In this document: positions 7,382 to 16,991 of the stretch, piece by piece
How positions within the stretch are numbered: position 1 is the stretch's first letter
Layout of the letters: the number at the start of each line of letters is the position of its first letter
From: Bog-793 sp963803025
GTDB lineage: Bacteria > Actinomycetota > Acidimicrobiia > Acidimicrobiales > Bog-793
NCBI GenBank assembly: GCA_963803025.1
Contig: CAWDKZ010000017.1
Span: 1 to 64,000, forward strand
Direction of reading: 5' to 3'
Length of the DNA: 64,000 bases
Translations under genes and position numbers: made by a program
Notes under the pieces: generated by a model
The model's input: the letters and a program-made list of their open reading frames with translations, nothing else
Told to the model about the DNA's origin: nothing
The model's database searches: none

Positions 7382-9022
7382 GTGCCGGACATTCCGAATT
7401 CGAGTTCGTCCGCGTCCGGGGACGAATCCGCCTCCGCCGCCCCACCGGGAGGAGGCGAACCAGCGAGGCGGTCGTGGTGCCAGCGCCGCCGGGCGAAGAG
7501 GACACGACGCAGCAGGCTCCGGCGCTGGACCACACGCAGCGTGCTCGCGCTCGTCCTGTGCGTCGTCCTCTTCCTCGGTGCCGTCGTCGGGATCACCATC
7601 TACCGCATCGACGAGATCGGCCGCGTCAAGGTCAACGGCCTGGAGCACGTCCAGAAGGGGATCGAGGACATCCTCCTCGTCGGTTCGACCTCGCGCTGCG
7701 CCGTGAAACCGGCGAAGAACTTCAACGTCTACGTCAAGCAGTGCGAGGAGGGCGTGAACGGCGTCAACAGCGACGTCATCATGATCCTCCGGCTGAATTC
7801 CAACGACCACCGCGTGGCGTTGCTTTCCATCCCGCGCGACACCTTCGTGCCGGATGCTCGGGCGGGAGACCTCTCGAACAAGATTGACGCGGCGCTGGCC
7901 GACGGGCCGAGCCAGCTCGTCCAGGCCATCAAACAGGACTTCGGGATCCCGATCAACCACTACGTGGTGCTCAACTTCGAGAGCTTCGCCGACATCGTCA
8001 ACGCGCTTGGTGGAGTCGACATGTACTTCCCGACCCAGATCAAGGACATGTCGGGCATAACCCAGATGAAGACGGGATGCCAGCACATCGGCGGGATCGA
8101 GGCGCTGGCGCTCGTGCGCGCCCGGCACCTCTACTACAACTACAGCTACAAGACGAAGACCTGGCGCGGCTACGACGGCTCGGGGGACCTCGGTCGCATC
8201 GAGCGAGACCACATCTTCCTCAAGGTGCTCGCCGCCGCCGTGAGAAGTCGGGGTCTCGGCAATCCCGCGACCGATGAGGCCTTGCTCGCCGCGGTCGCGC
8301 CCCAACTCACCGTCGACACCACCTTCGGCGACGGCGAGATGCTGAACCTCGTGAACACGTTCCACTCGGTCAGCATCGGCGGTGTCCCCGAGTACACCAC
8401 GCCGATCGTCGAGGACACCCAGGCCTACATCTACAAGGGCTACGGCTACGGCGACGTGGTGTTCCCGACCGAGCCGCAGGACCAGCAGACGATCGATGCC
8501 TTCATGGGCGTCACGCCCGCCGGCCTCGAGCTCGCCCCGAGCGCGATCACCGTCTCCGTCGTCGATGGCACGGGATCGGCCGCGTCCACCGCCGCCGCCG
8601 TCACCAAGCTGCGCGCCCTTGGCTACCGCGTGGTCGCCACCGGCTCGCAGGCGTCGGTCAGTCCAATCTCGGAGACGACCGTCTTCTACGCCTCCCCCGC
8701 GCACCTGCAGCAAGCGGAGAAGGTGCTCTCGGACGTGGCGGGCACCGTTTCGATGGCGCGCGGCGCGACGCTCGGTGGCGCCGACGTCACCATCGTCACG
8801 GGTTCCGACCTCGCCGTCGTGAGCAACCATCCGACGCAGGCGTCGCCCGCCGCGCACGCGTCGCACCGGGCGAAGACCGGTCCGACGAGCTCGACCACGG
8901 CCGCGACCACGACGACGACGACGCCGAGCACCGACGGCGGGGTGCTCGCACCCCCGACCGCGGCGACGAGCTCGATCCCCCCCTACGACCCGAGGGCCTG
9001 CCCGACGACGAAGGCCAAGTAG
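7382..9022 (+). CDS. LytR-CpsA-Psr family protein with C-terminal LytR_C domain
   Basis: Such enzymes transfer glycopolymers from lipid carriers to peptidoglycan on the outer face of the membrane. An arginine-rich cytoplasmic N-terminus is followed by one membrane helix (about residues 53-74) and the LCP domain, with the hallmark SIPRD (149-153, including R152 and D153), the NKID motif and a late ALVRARH. A LytR_C domain follows (about 365-450; VVDGTGS), then a Ser/Thr/Ala-rich tail. At 546 residues it is typical of two-domain actinobacterial members. The envelope polysaccharide cluster at 44-56 kb is a plausible source of substrate, but the link is inference. Confidence 0.9.
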   Translation: MPDIPNSSSSASGDESASAAPPGGGEPARRSWCQRRRAKRTRRSRLRRWTTRSVLALVLCVVLFLGAVVGITIYRIDEIGRVKVNGLEHVQKGIEDILLVGSTSRCAVKPAKNFNVYVKQCEEGVNGVNSDVIMILRLNSNDHRVALLSIPRDTFVPDARAGDLSNKIDAALADGPSQLVQAIKQDFGIPINHYVVLNFESFADIVNALGGVDMYFPTQIKDMSGITQMKTGCQHIGGIEALALVRARHLYYNYSYKTKTWRGYDGSGDLGRIERDHIFLKVLAAAVRSRGLGNPATDEALLAAVAPQLTVDTTFGDGEMLNLVNTFHSVSIGGVPEYTTPIVEDTQAYIYKGYGYGDVVFPTEPQDQQTIDAFMGVTPAGLELAPSAITVSVVDGTGSAASTAAAVTKLRALGYRVVATGSQASVSPISETTVFYASPAHLQQAEKVLSDVAGTVSMARGATLGGADVTIVTGSDLAVVSNHPTQASPAAHASHRAKTGPTSSTTAATTTTTTPSTDGGVLAPPTAATSSIPPYDPRACPTTKAK

Positions 9023-9226
9023 AGGGACGTCGCCCGCCACCGCCGGACCTGGGCGACTCCGGTGCCAGATGGCGTGCCCGGCACGACAGACGACCTCGCC
9101 GCGCCTCGGAGACAGGGACCGGTCGGAGCCGGTCCGCGGCACGCCGTGCCGAAGCCGCGATTCGCGGAGCCGTCGATTCCGCCCGATCTCACGCCGGTGC
9201 TTTCGCTCCTTCGGCCGACCGGCGTC

Positions 9227-9232
9227 TACTGT
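9227..9232 (+). promoter_or_regulatory. Leaderless-type -10 box (TACTGT) before the GMC oxidoreductase
   Basis: TACTGT ends 7 bases before the ATG at 9240 and no ribosome-binding site precedes that ATG, so the transcript probably begins at the start codon. Confidence 0.45.
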
Positions 9233-9239
9233 CGCCGGG

Positions 9240-10916
9240 ATGGGCGCCGAGGCGTGCGACGTCGTCGTCGTCGGGAGCGGCTTTGGCGGCAGCACCGCGG
9301 CGCTGCGTCTCACCGAGAAGGGCTATCGGGTCGTCGTCCTCGAGGCGGGGCGGCGCTTCGACGAAACGACGCTGCCGAAGACCTCCTGGCGGCTGCGCTC
9401 CTTCTTCTGGGCACCCAAACTCGGGCTGCTCGGCATCCAGCGGGTCTCGCTCCTGAAAGACGCGATGGTCCTCTCCGGCGCCGGCGTCGGGGGCGGGTCG
9501 CTCGTCTACGCCAACACGCTGTACGAACCGCTGTCGCCCTTCTACGACGACGCCCAGTGGGGTCGCATCACCGACTGGCGCGCTGAGCTGGCGCCCCACT
9601 ACGACCAGGCCAGACGCATGCTCGGCGTCGTCCGTAACCCGACGACGACCCCGGCCGACGAGGTGATGCGGACCGTCGCGGACGAGATGGGCGTCGGTGA
9701 GACATTCGTCACGGCTCCCGTCGGCGTCTACTTCGGCGAGCCGGGGGTCGCGTCCGCCGATCCGTACTTCGGCGGGGTCGGCCCGGAGCGCACCGGCTGC
9801 ACCGAGTGCGGCGAATGCATGACCGGCTGCCGCTACGGAGCCAAGAACACACTCCTGAAGAACTACCTGCACCTGGCGGAGCGGGGCGGCGCGAGGGTCC
9901 TCGCCCTCACCACGGTGACGGCGATCAGCCCGCGGGCGGACGGCCGTTACGAGATCACGACCGAACGCACCGGCGCGTGGGTGCGCAAGAGTCGACGCAC
10001 GTTCGTCGCCGCCGACGTCGTGCTGGCGGCGGGTGCGATCGGCACGCAAAGGCTGCTGCACCGGATGCGCGACGACGGCAACCTCGCGCACCTCTCGCCG
10101 AGGCTCGGCGAGCTCACCCGCACCAACTCCGAGGCGATCCTCGGGGCCCGCACCTTCCGGCGCGACGTCGACTTCACCCGAGGCGTCGCCATCACGTCGT
10201 CCTTCCACCCGAGGGCCGACACCCACATCGAGCCGGTGCGCTACGGGCGGGGCAGCAACGCCATGGGACTGCTGACGACGGCCCTCGCCGACGGCGACAC
10301 GCGCTGCCGATCCCTCAGGTGGGCGGGCGCCATGGCCCGCCACCCGGTGATGATGGCGCGCAACCTCAGCATGCACCGGTGGTCGGAACAGACGATCATC
10401 GCCCTCGTCATGCAGACCAGCGACAGCTCCCTCACCTGCTACATGAAGAATGGCCTTTTCGGCAGGCGATTGACCTCACGACAGGGCCACGGCGCGCCAA
10501 ACCCAACATGGATACCGGCTGGCCACGATGCCGTGCGGCGCATCGCCAGGCGCATCGGTGGCTTCGCCTGCGGCGGCTGGAACGACGTCTTCAACATCCC
10601 GATGACGGCCCATATCCTCGGCGGCGCGGTGATCGGCGACTCGCCGGAGACAGGCGTGATCGACCCGTACCAGCGGGTGTACGGCCACCCGGGTCTGCAC
10701 GTCGCGGACGGCGCCGCGATCTCGGCCAATCTCGGCGTCAACCCGGCTCTCACGATCACCGCTCAGGCGGAGCGGGCGATGGCGCTCTGGCCCAACCGGG
10801 GCGACCCCGACCAACGACCACCGCTCGGCGAGCCCTACCGCCGGCTCGACCCGATCGAGCCTCGCTGTCCCGTCGTGCCCGCCGGGGCTCCCGCGGCGCT
10901 CCGCCGACGGCCCTAA
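9240..10916 (+). CDS. GMC-family FAD oxidoreductase (cholesterol-oxidase-like)
   Basis: The 558-residue protein has an N-terminal FAD-binding fold (VVVVGSGFGGST, with GSGFGG at 12-17 and the ribose-binding E36). A C-terminal GMC segment includes MTAHILGG and the FAD-closing DGAAISANLGVNPALT. This resembles mycobacterial ChoD-type oxidases acting on sterols or other alcohols; the substrate is not proven. Unusually, C187, C190, C193 and C197 form a CX2CX2CX3C motif followed by RYGAKNT, which also occurs in ChoD-like relatives. The ATG at 9240 places the FAD motif close to the N-terminus, as in the family; an earlier in-frame start at 9069 adds low-complexity sequence. Confidence 0.87.
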   Translation: MGAEACDVVVVGSGFGGSTAALRLTEKGYRVVVLEAGRRFDETTLPKTSWRLRSFFWAPKLGLLGIQRVSLLKDAMVLSGAGVGGGSLVYANTLYEPLSPFYDDAQWGRITDWRAELAPHYDQARRMLGVVRNPTTTPADEVMRTVADEMGVGETFVTAPVGVYFGEPGVASADPYFGGVGPERTGCTECGECMTGCRYGAKNTLLKNYLHLAERGGARVLALTTVTAISPRADGRYEITTERTGAWVRKSRRTFVAADVVLAAGAIGTQRLLHRMRDDGNLAHLSPRLGELTRTNSEAILGARTFRRDVDFTRGVAITSSFHPRADTHIEPVRYGRGSNAMGLLTTALADGDTRCRSLRWAGAMARHPVMMARNLSMHRWSEQTIIALVMQTSDSSLTCYMKNGLFGRRLTSRQGHGAPNPTWIPAGHDAVRRIARRIGGFACGGWNDVFNIPMTAHILGGAVIGDSPETGVIDPYQRVYGHPGLHVADGAAISANLGVNPALTITAQAERAMALWPNRGDPDQRPPLGEPYRRLDPIEPRCPVVPAGAPAALRRRP

Positions 10917-11058
10917 CCGGCAAACGCCCCGGGACGCGAGTCGTCGTCCGTCCCGACGGCTGGGCACGCGGAGGCGGGGGCCGAGCCGCAGGACCGGGCG
11001 ATGGGCGCACGCCGCCGGCCCGGACGGCGACGTCGCGCGGAGCCGATCGACCGACGGG

Positions 11059-11853
11059 CTACGCGATCACGACGGCGAGCTCGTCGGCAAGATCGGCGAC
11101 CGAGTCGACGACGCGGGACGGGCGGTAGGGAAAGCGATCGATCGCCTCGGGGCGCGTCACCCCGGTGAGGACGAGGATCGTCTCCAGGCCCGCTTCGATG
11201 CCGGCGACGACGTCCGTGTCCATGCGGTCGCCCACCATGGCCGTCGTCACGGAATGGGCGCCGAGGACGTTGAGACCCTCCCGGATCATGAGCGGGTTGG
11301 GCTTGCCGATGAAGTAGGCGACCTGACCCGTCGCGTGCTGGATCAGGGCCGCGACCGAACCGGTCGCCGGCAAGTTGCCCTCCGGGGATGGCCCGACCGG
11401 GTCCGGGTTCGTGGCGATGAACCGGGCACCACGGTCGACCAACCGGATCGCCTTGGTGATCGCCTCGAAGCTGTAGGAACGGGTCTCACCCAGCACGACG
11501 TAGTCGGGATCCCGGTCCGTGAGCACGTAGCCGACGTCGTGCAGCGCGCTCGTGAGCCCCGCCTCGCCGATCACGAACGCCCGGCCGTTCGGTCGCTGGC
11601 TGTCGAGGAAGCGGGCGGTCGCGAGCGCCGAGGTCCACAGCGCCTCGGGAGGGATCGAGAGCCCACTGTCGGCGAGCCGTGAGGCGAGGTCCCTCGGGGA
11701 GAAGCGCGAGTTGTTCGTGAGGACGAGGAAGTTGAAGCCTGCCTTGTCGAGGGCCGCGAGGAAGCGGTCGGCACCGGGTACCGCCGCTCCTCCGTTCACG
11801 AGCACGCCGTCCATGTCACACAGCCAGTTCACCGCCGGTTGGCGAGTTCTCAT
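11059..11853 (-). CDS. HAD-superfamily (NagD-type) phosphatase
   Basis: This is a class IIA HAD hydrolase. The catalytic motif I is DMDGVL (usual DxDGT/V) near residue 13, followed by a C2-type cap, the motif III region IGKPNP, and motif IV GDRMDTD. Relatives dephosphorylate sugar phosphates, glycolytic by-products or nucleotides; the substrate is unknown here. The ATG at 11853 is preferred over a GTG 21 bases upstream because it gives the usual short N-terminus; CATACT, a plausible -10 box, ends 6 bases before it. The gene converges with the GMC oxidoreductase. Confidence 0.85.
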   Translation of the reverse strand: MRTRQPAVNWLCDMDGVLVNGGAAVPGADRFLAALDKAGFNFLVLTNNSRFSPRDLASRLADSGLSIPPEALWTSALATARFLDSQRPNGRAFVIGEAGLTSALHDVGYVLTDRDPDYVVLGETRSYSFEAITKAIRLVDRGARFIATNPDPVGPSPEGNLPATGSVAALIQHATGQVAYFIGKPNPLMIREGLNVLGAHSVTTAMVGDRMDTDVVAGIEAGLETILVLTGVTRPEAIDRFPYRPSRVVDSVADLADELAVVIA

Positions 11854-12050
11854 GAGCCCAGTATGCCGGGTCACCGATCAACGGGTGCGGCTGGTCGAGC
11901 CCGGATCCTGGACGCGTCCGCGCCGACGGTGATCGCCGGACGTCAGGTGACCGTGGGGCTTCCCCGGCACCCGGAGATCACACCTGAACGCACGAAGCAT
12001 CACCCGCCGACACACCCGGAGGGTGCGGCCGGGACCGGTTCGAGCGCGCG

Positions 12051-12548
12051 TCAGTCCTGTTGGTCGATGCGCACGACCCAGGTTCCAGGACCGCCGGCGG
12101 TGATCGAGACCGGGTTCGAGCCCGAGTCGTTGCCCGGGTCGGCGACACAGCCCTGCATGGCCGTCGCGTCGGCGTCGACGTCATCGAACAGCGTCGTGCC
12201 GCCGCCGATCGGCGAGCCGATCTTGTAGGAAAGTGTCCCGACCGTGAGGGAACCGACCGAGAAGCAAACCTCGAGCGGGCGCCCGGCGAAGTCGACATCG
12301 CCAGATCGAGAGTTCAGGCCGAACGCCGCGAGCGGCTCGTACCCGGCCGCGACCGTCGGCAGGGAGGATGGGCACCCACCGTGACACACCGCCGCCACCA
12401 TCGCGCTTGCCGACGCGTTTGCGGCGGGAAGCGGAGGCCCGCCGGCGGCGGGCGGAGGAGCACTCGTTCCGCAGGCCGCCAGACCAAAGGCTGTGAAGCC
12501 GAGCGTGACGAAAGCGACCGTGACCTTCCCGGCGGTCGCGCGCATCCT
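12051..12548 (-). CDS. Putative secreted lipoprotein
   Basis: The product has a lipoprotein signal: a basic start, a hydrophobic stretch and the lipobox LAAC ending at about residue 25, followed by a Pro/Ala/Gly-rich linker. The mature part contains several cysteines and no domain I recognise. ATG 12548 is chosen because GGGAAAGGGG lies at a proper distance upstream and the signal peptide then starts at the N-terminus. An upstream in-frame ATG at 12578 would add ten residues. Function unknown; it probably sits on the outer face of the membrane. Confidence 0.65.
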   Translation of the reverse strand, partial: RMRATAGKVTVAFVTLGFTAFGLAACGTSAPPPAAGGPPLPAANASASAMVAAVCHGGCPSSLPTVAAGYEPLAAFGLNSRSGDVDFAGRPLEVCFSVGSLTVGTLSYKIGSPIGGGTTLFDDVDADATAMQGCVADPGNDSGSNPVSITAGGPGTWVVRIDQQD

Positions 12549-13469
12549 CGCCCCTTTCCCTTGCGTCGAAACCATGATCGCGCCTTCGGCCGGCGAATGT
12601 TGGCACGTGGCGCCGGACCGGCGTGGGCCCGTTCTCGCGCACCTCGTGCGACACCGACGCGTCCTGAGGACAACCGGACCACGCAGCGCCACGTCCCCTG
12701 GTGGCCGACCGGCGCGGCGTCGTTTCCCCCCCGCGCCCCCAGTCGGCGCTCGGGCTGCCGCCGCCGTGGGCGAACGCCCGCGGCGACTTCGGTCCGGTTC
12801 GGCGGACCGGCCATCTCGTCCCCACTCGCGCGTCGGGCGCAGGAGCGCCAACCCCGGCCCGCTTCTGGGAGGCGAACTGCCGTCGCCAACTCAGCCGAAC
12901 GCCCGACGTCGCGCCCGTGCGGTCGCCCGCGACTGCTTCGCGGGCGCCGAGGCGCCACTGATCAGTCGATCGGCTGGCGCGCCATGGCGGGCGGCTCGCG
13001 ACCTGCGAGCAACCAGCCGACGAGCCGGCGATCGCCGCCTGCGGGACGAACCCCCCGACACCGTCCACCCCGAGCCCGGCGGCGACGGCTGGCACGCCGT
13101 TGGACAGGCCGAAGCATCCAGACTCGCGACCTTCTGGGGCTGGGCGGCGGACGCAGGACGGCTCATCCAGCGACCGCGATCTTCGTGGTGCTGGGTTGTC
13201 GTCTTGACCGAGAGCTGCGTGCCGCTCGGTGATCGTGCTCCCCGTTCTGGCTCATGGTCGCAAGTTCCACTGGGGAACGGATCGGGCAGTCTCACATCCA
13301 CGTGGTGAGCCGCGCCCCCTGAAGTGCTGAAATGCGGACGCGTGTGCATCGGGCCACGCCTCCTCATCGCCACCGACGTTCCGGCTCATCCTGCGAGGCA
13401 GGCTCGGTTCTCGGGCGAGCAGGCACTCCGTCGGCGCAGGGCGTCTGCACCGGCGCGCCGTGCACGAAC
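12549..13469. other. Gene-poor stretch of about 0.9 kb
   Basis: Several open frames exist on both strands, but all read as Arg/Pro/Ala-rich low-complexity protein without motifs, and none has a credible start signal. I see no RNA gene or repeat here. Confidence 0.5.
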
Positions 13470-14453
13470 TCAGATGTTCACGCGGGACAGTTGCTCGGCG
13501 GCATAGCGGTCACCCACCGCGGCTCCCCTCGGCACGGCCTCATCGATGGCGGCAAGTTCCTCCGAGGTGAGCTCGATGTCGAGGGCCCTGACGTTCTGCT
13601 CCAGGTAGGCGAGCCGTTTCGTCCCGGGGATCGGCACGATGTCATCACCCTGGGCGAGCACCCAGGCGAGCGCGAGCTGGGCGGAGGTCACGCCCTTCGC
13701 TTCGGCCAGCGCGGCGATCTTGTTGACGAGCGCCAGGTTGGCCGCGAAGTTCTCCCCCTGGAAGCGCGGATTATGGCGTCGGAAATCGTCCTCGCTGAAC
13801 TGGCCCGGATCGCTGAACTGCCCGGAGGTGAAGCCTCGCGCCAGCGGGCTGTAAGCGACGAGGCCGATGCCTAGTTCGCGCAGCGTGTCGAGCAACTGTT
13901 CCTCGGGATCCCGGGTGAGCAATGAATACTCGTTCTGCGAGGCGGCCATCGGGTGGACGGCGTGCGCGCGACGCACCGTGGTGGGCGCCGCCTCGGAGAT
14001 GCCGAGATGCCTCACTTTGCCGGCTTGGACCAGCTCGTGCATGGCCCCCCAGGTGTCTTCGATCGGGACCGTGGTGTCAACGCGGTGCTGGTAGTACAAG
14101 TCGATGTGTTCGACGCCAAGACGCTGGAGAGAGGCGTCGCAGGCCCGTCGCACGTACTCCGGTTCGCCGTTGACCCGCACGAAGCTGCCGTCCGGCCGCC
14201 GTTCGTTGCCGAACTTCGTAGCGAGCACGACCTCGTCCCGCCGGTGGGCGATTGCCCGGCCGACAAGCTGCTCGTTGGTAAAAGGGCCGTACATGTCGGC
14301 GGTGTCGAGCAGCGTCACGCCGAGCTCGAGCGCCCGACGGATCGTCGCAATCGACTCCTGCTCGTCGGCCGGACCGTAGGACTGACTCATGCCCATGCAG
14401 CCGAGCCCGAGCGCCGAGACCCGCAGCCCTTGCCCCAGTGTCCGCAGTTTCAT
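13470..14453 (-). CDS. Aldo/keto reductase (AKR13-like)
   Basis: This NADPH-dependent oxidoreductase of 327 residues is a complete (beta/alpha)8 aldo/keto reductase. The catalytic tetrad is visible: D and Y in LLDTADMYGP (about residues 52-57), K in LATKFG (about 84) and H in YYQHRVD (about 125). The C-terminal part has the cofactor-binding PIPGTKR. Its best likeness is to the YajO/AKR13-type reductases of small carbonyls. ATG 14453 is preceded by GGGAGAG, a good ribosome-binding site. No partner gene is adjacent, so the substrate is open. Confidence 0.9.
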   Translation of the reverse strand: MKLRTLGQGLRVSALGLGCMGMSQSYGPADEQESIATIRRALELGVTLLDTADMYGPFTNEQLVGRAIAHRRDEVVLATKFGNERRPDGSFVRVNGEPEYVRRACDASLQRLGVEHIDLYYQHRVDTTVPIEDTWGAMHELVQAGKVRHLGISEAAPTTVRRAHAVHPMAASQNEYSLLTRDPEEQLLDTLRELGIGLVAYSPLARGFTSGQFSDPGQFSEDDFRRHNPRFQGENFAANLALVNKIAALAEAKGVTSAQLALAWVLAQGDDIVPIPGTKRLAYLEQNVRALDIELTSEELAAIDEAVPRGAAVGDRYAAEQLSRVNI

Positions 14454-14829
14454 CTCTCTCCCGTCTTCGCCCGTTCTCTCGGTCAGACTATGGGACGCGC
14501 GGGCCACATCGCACCGCGTCGGCCACGAGGCGCGGACCGAAGTGTTCTGTGCGTTCCGGGGTGGGGAGCCCTCCGGATGGGCCGGCTCCCAGCGGCGGCG
14601 ACGGGCCGGGCCGGCAAGAACGGTGGTCAACGACAGACCCTCGTCGGCCGGCGACGTGATAGTCATGAAATCCGCCCGGGGAACCTGGATCGGAATATGT
14701 CGATACGCATCAGAAGAGCACAGATGGTGACCACGAGCAGTATCGGCAACGGAGTGGACCGAGACGGCCCGATCTCCGGAGATCCGCTCGCGGCCGCGCC
14801 AGGACCCTCCGCGACGAGCTGCTCCTGAG
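14454..14829. other. Intergenic stretch between divergent AKR and glpK
   Basis: I see no gene, tRNA or convincing hairpin in this 376-base region. It should contain the promoters of both flanking divergent genes, but no clear -35/-10 pair stands out. Confidence 0.45.
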
Positions 14830-16329
14830 ATGACGGCAGCCTGTGTGATCGCCATCGACCAGGGCACGACGAGCACGCGCGTGCTCGTCGTCGACGATCG
14901 CGGTCGGACCATCGCGAGCACCAGGCGCGAACTTCCCCTCCTTTGTCCTCGCCCGGGGTGGGTCGAGCACGATCCCGAACGGATCTGGGCCGACGTGTGC
15001 TCGCTTATCGGTGAGTCGCTCGCTCGATCGAAGCGGTCCGTTCTCGACGTCGTCGGGATCGGTATCGCGAACCAGCGTGAGACCGTCGTCCTGTGGGAGC
15101 GATCAACGGGTCGTCCGGTGACGAACGCGATCGTGTGGCAGGACCGCCGCAGCACGCCGATGTGTCACCGGTTGATTGCCGACGGAGCCGAGCCGTGGGT
15201 GCGCCGACGAACAGGACTCGTTCTCGATCCCTATTTCTCCGCCTCAAAGGTTGCCTGGCTCCTCGACAACGACACCGACTTGCGACGTCGAGCCGACCGG
15301 GGGGAACTCTGCGCTGGCACCATCGATAGCTTCCTCGTCTTTCGGCTGACGGGAGGAGTTCACGTCACGGAGCCGACGAACGCGTCGCGCACGATGCTGA
15401 TGGACCTTGAAACGCTCGCGTGGGACGAGGATCTGCTCGCTCTGTTCAACGTTCCGCAGAAGCTCTTGCCCGAGATTCGCCCTTCGGCCGAGGTCTTCGG
15501 AGAGACCACCGCCAGTCTGGGCCTTGGCCGCCAGGTTCCCGTCGCGGGAGCACTCGGCGATCAGCAATCCGCCCTCTTCGCGCAAGCCTGCTTCGCCCCG
15601 GGACTTGCCAAGAACACCTACGGGACCGGATCGTTCCTGCTCGAGAACATCGGCACCCAACGTCCACTCGCCGACAATCTCGTCGTCACGGTGGCGTTCT
15701 CGGCACCGGCCGGGCCTGCCTCCTACGCACTGGAGGGCTCGATCTTCGCGACGGGCGCTGCCGTGCAGTGGCTGCGCGACGGCCTCGGGATCATCAAGGC
15801 GGCCGAGGAGACGGCCGGGCTCGCCGCGAGCGTCGCGGACAATGATGACGTGTGGTTCGTCCCGGCGTTGAGCGGTCTTGGTGCTCCGTACTGGGACCCC
15901 GCGGCGCGTGGCGCCCTGCTCGGTGTGACGAGGGGGACGACGAAGGCACACGTCGTCCGGGCCGTTCTCGAAAGCATCGCGTACCAAACGCTTGACGTGA
16001 CCGAAGCGATGGCGGAGGCGGGTCGCCCGGTCGGTGAGCTGCGCGTCGACGGAGGCGGCTCCGCCAACGACTGGCTCATGCAATTCCAGAGCGATCTTCT
16101 CGGCATACCGATCGACGTCTCCTCCACGATCGAGACCACCGGGTTGGGCGCGGCGTACTGCGCCGGACTCGCGACCGGGCTGTGGCGCGACGTGAAGGAT
16201 CTCGCCCAACTGCGCCGGTCGGGCCGCCGCTATGAGCCGCACCCGGGTCGCGTCGACCGGTACCACGGACATGCACGTTGGAAAGAAGCGGTCGAGCGCG
16301 CCCGACACTGGGCTGTTCGGCCCCCGTGA
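14830..16329 (+). CDS. glpK: Glycerol kinase
   Basis: The enzyme phosphorylates glycerol to glycerol 3-phosphate with ATP. The product of 499 residues is full length for the FGGY family: N-terminal phosphate-binding loop IDQGTTSTR (residues 9-17), the substrate-proximal IANQRETVVLW, the central GDQQSALF, and the FGGY-signature area ATGAAVQWLRD and GLGAPYWDPAARG. There is no neighbouring glycerol facilitator or glpD, so it is a stand-alone gene. The ATG has only a weak ribosome-binding site. gpsA at 33.5 kb makes the same metabolite by another route. Confidence 0.95.
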   Translation: MTAACVIAIDQGTTSTRVLVVDDRGRTIASTRRELPLLCPRPGWVEHDPERIWADVCSLIGESLARSKRSVLDVVGIGIANQRETVVLWERSTGRPVTNAIVWQDRRSTPMCHRLIADGAEPWVRRRTGLVLDPYFSASKVAWLLDNDTDLRRRADRGELCAGTIDSFLVFRLTGGVHVTEPTNASRTMLMDLETLAWDEDLLALFNVPQKLLPEIRPSAEVFGETTASLGLGRQVPVAGALGDQQSALFAQACFAPGLAKNTYGTGSFLLENIGTQRPLADNLVVTVAFSAPAGPASYALEGSIFATGAAVQWLRDGLGIIKAAEETAGLAASVADNDDVWFVPALSGLGAPYWDPAARGALLGVTRGTTKAHVVRAVLESIAYQTLDVTEAMAEAGRPVGELRVDGGGSANDWLMQFQSDLLGIPIDVSSTIETTGLGAAYCAGLATGLWRDVKDLAQLRRSGRRYEPHPGRVDRYHGHARWKEAVERARHWAVRPP

Positions 16330-16991
16330 TTCCACAGGCGGCTGGCGCGACCTCCGAGGACCCTCGACATGGCCGTTCTCCGGGATGCGCCGGATCGAAG
16401 GGCGCGAGCGGCCTGCGGGAACGATTCGAGAACTGGTTTGTTCCCCGCGGGATGGGTCAGCACCGCCCCAGTCGGTACCGCGATCGCAGCTGGGCGTCGT
16501 GCTGTGGCGAAGAGGACCAGGCCAAATGGCATGTGCCCGAGCTGTCGCGCCGAGCCGCGCCATACCGCACCGGAAGGGGCGGATGCGCGGAGGTCCCGCT
16601 CGCCGACCCCGGCGTGATCCAGTCTCGCACCGTGGAGGTCGCAGGATCGCAGCCGCACGGCTCGACAGGGGAACTCCCAGCTCGAAGGCTATACGCGACG
16701 GGTGCGGCACCGTCGAGACGCGGCTCGGGCGGTCCACGGACACGGTAGACGGACCGTCATCTGAGGGACTTGCGGCTCGCTTCGAGATACTGGTGCGAAA
16801 CGGCCTGGCGGATGCCCGCTGGGTACGCGCACGAAGAGCCCCTCCCGGGGTAGCCAGGCTCCGCGTGGCACGAGGGGCGAAGTCGGTGCCCCGGGGTCGA
16901 GGGGGCCAGAGCTCCCCAGTTGCGTCGGCAGGGCTAGGGTCACCTCGGCGAATCTCTGGTGGTGGGTCATCCGCCCTTTGAGGAGATAGAG
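16330..16991. other. Gene-poor stretch downstream of glpK
   Basis: About 660 bases with no gene I can support; open frames are arginine-rich and lack motifs. The end of the region provides the ribosome-binding site GAGGAG for the next gene. Confidence 0.5.

Noticed and set aside
6911..9313. Very long open frame antisense to the LytR-family gene
   Set aside because: Typical of GC-rich DNA: the antisense frame stays open because stop codons are rare. The product is Arg/Gly/Asp-rich without motifs, while the plus strand encodes a clear two-domain LCP protein.
12549..13469. Several open frames of 150-300 codons
   Set aside because: Composition is Arg/Pro/Ala-biased, starts lack signals, and no motif or neighbour supports them.
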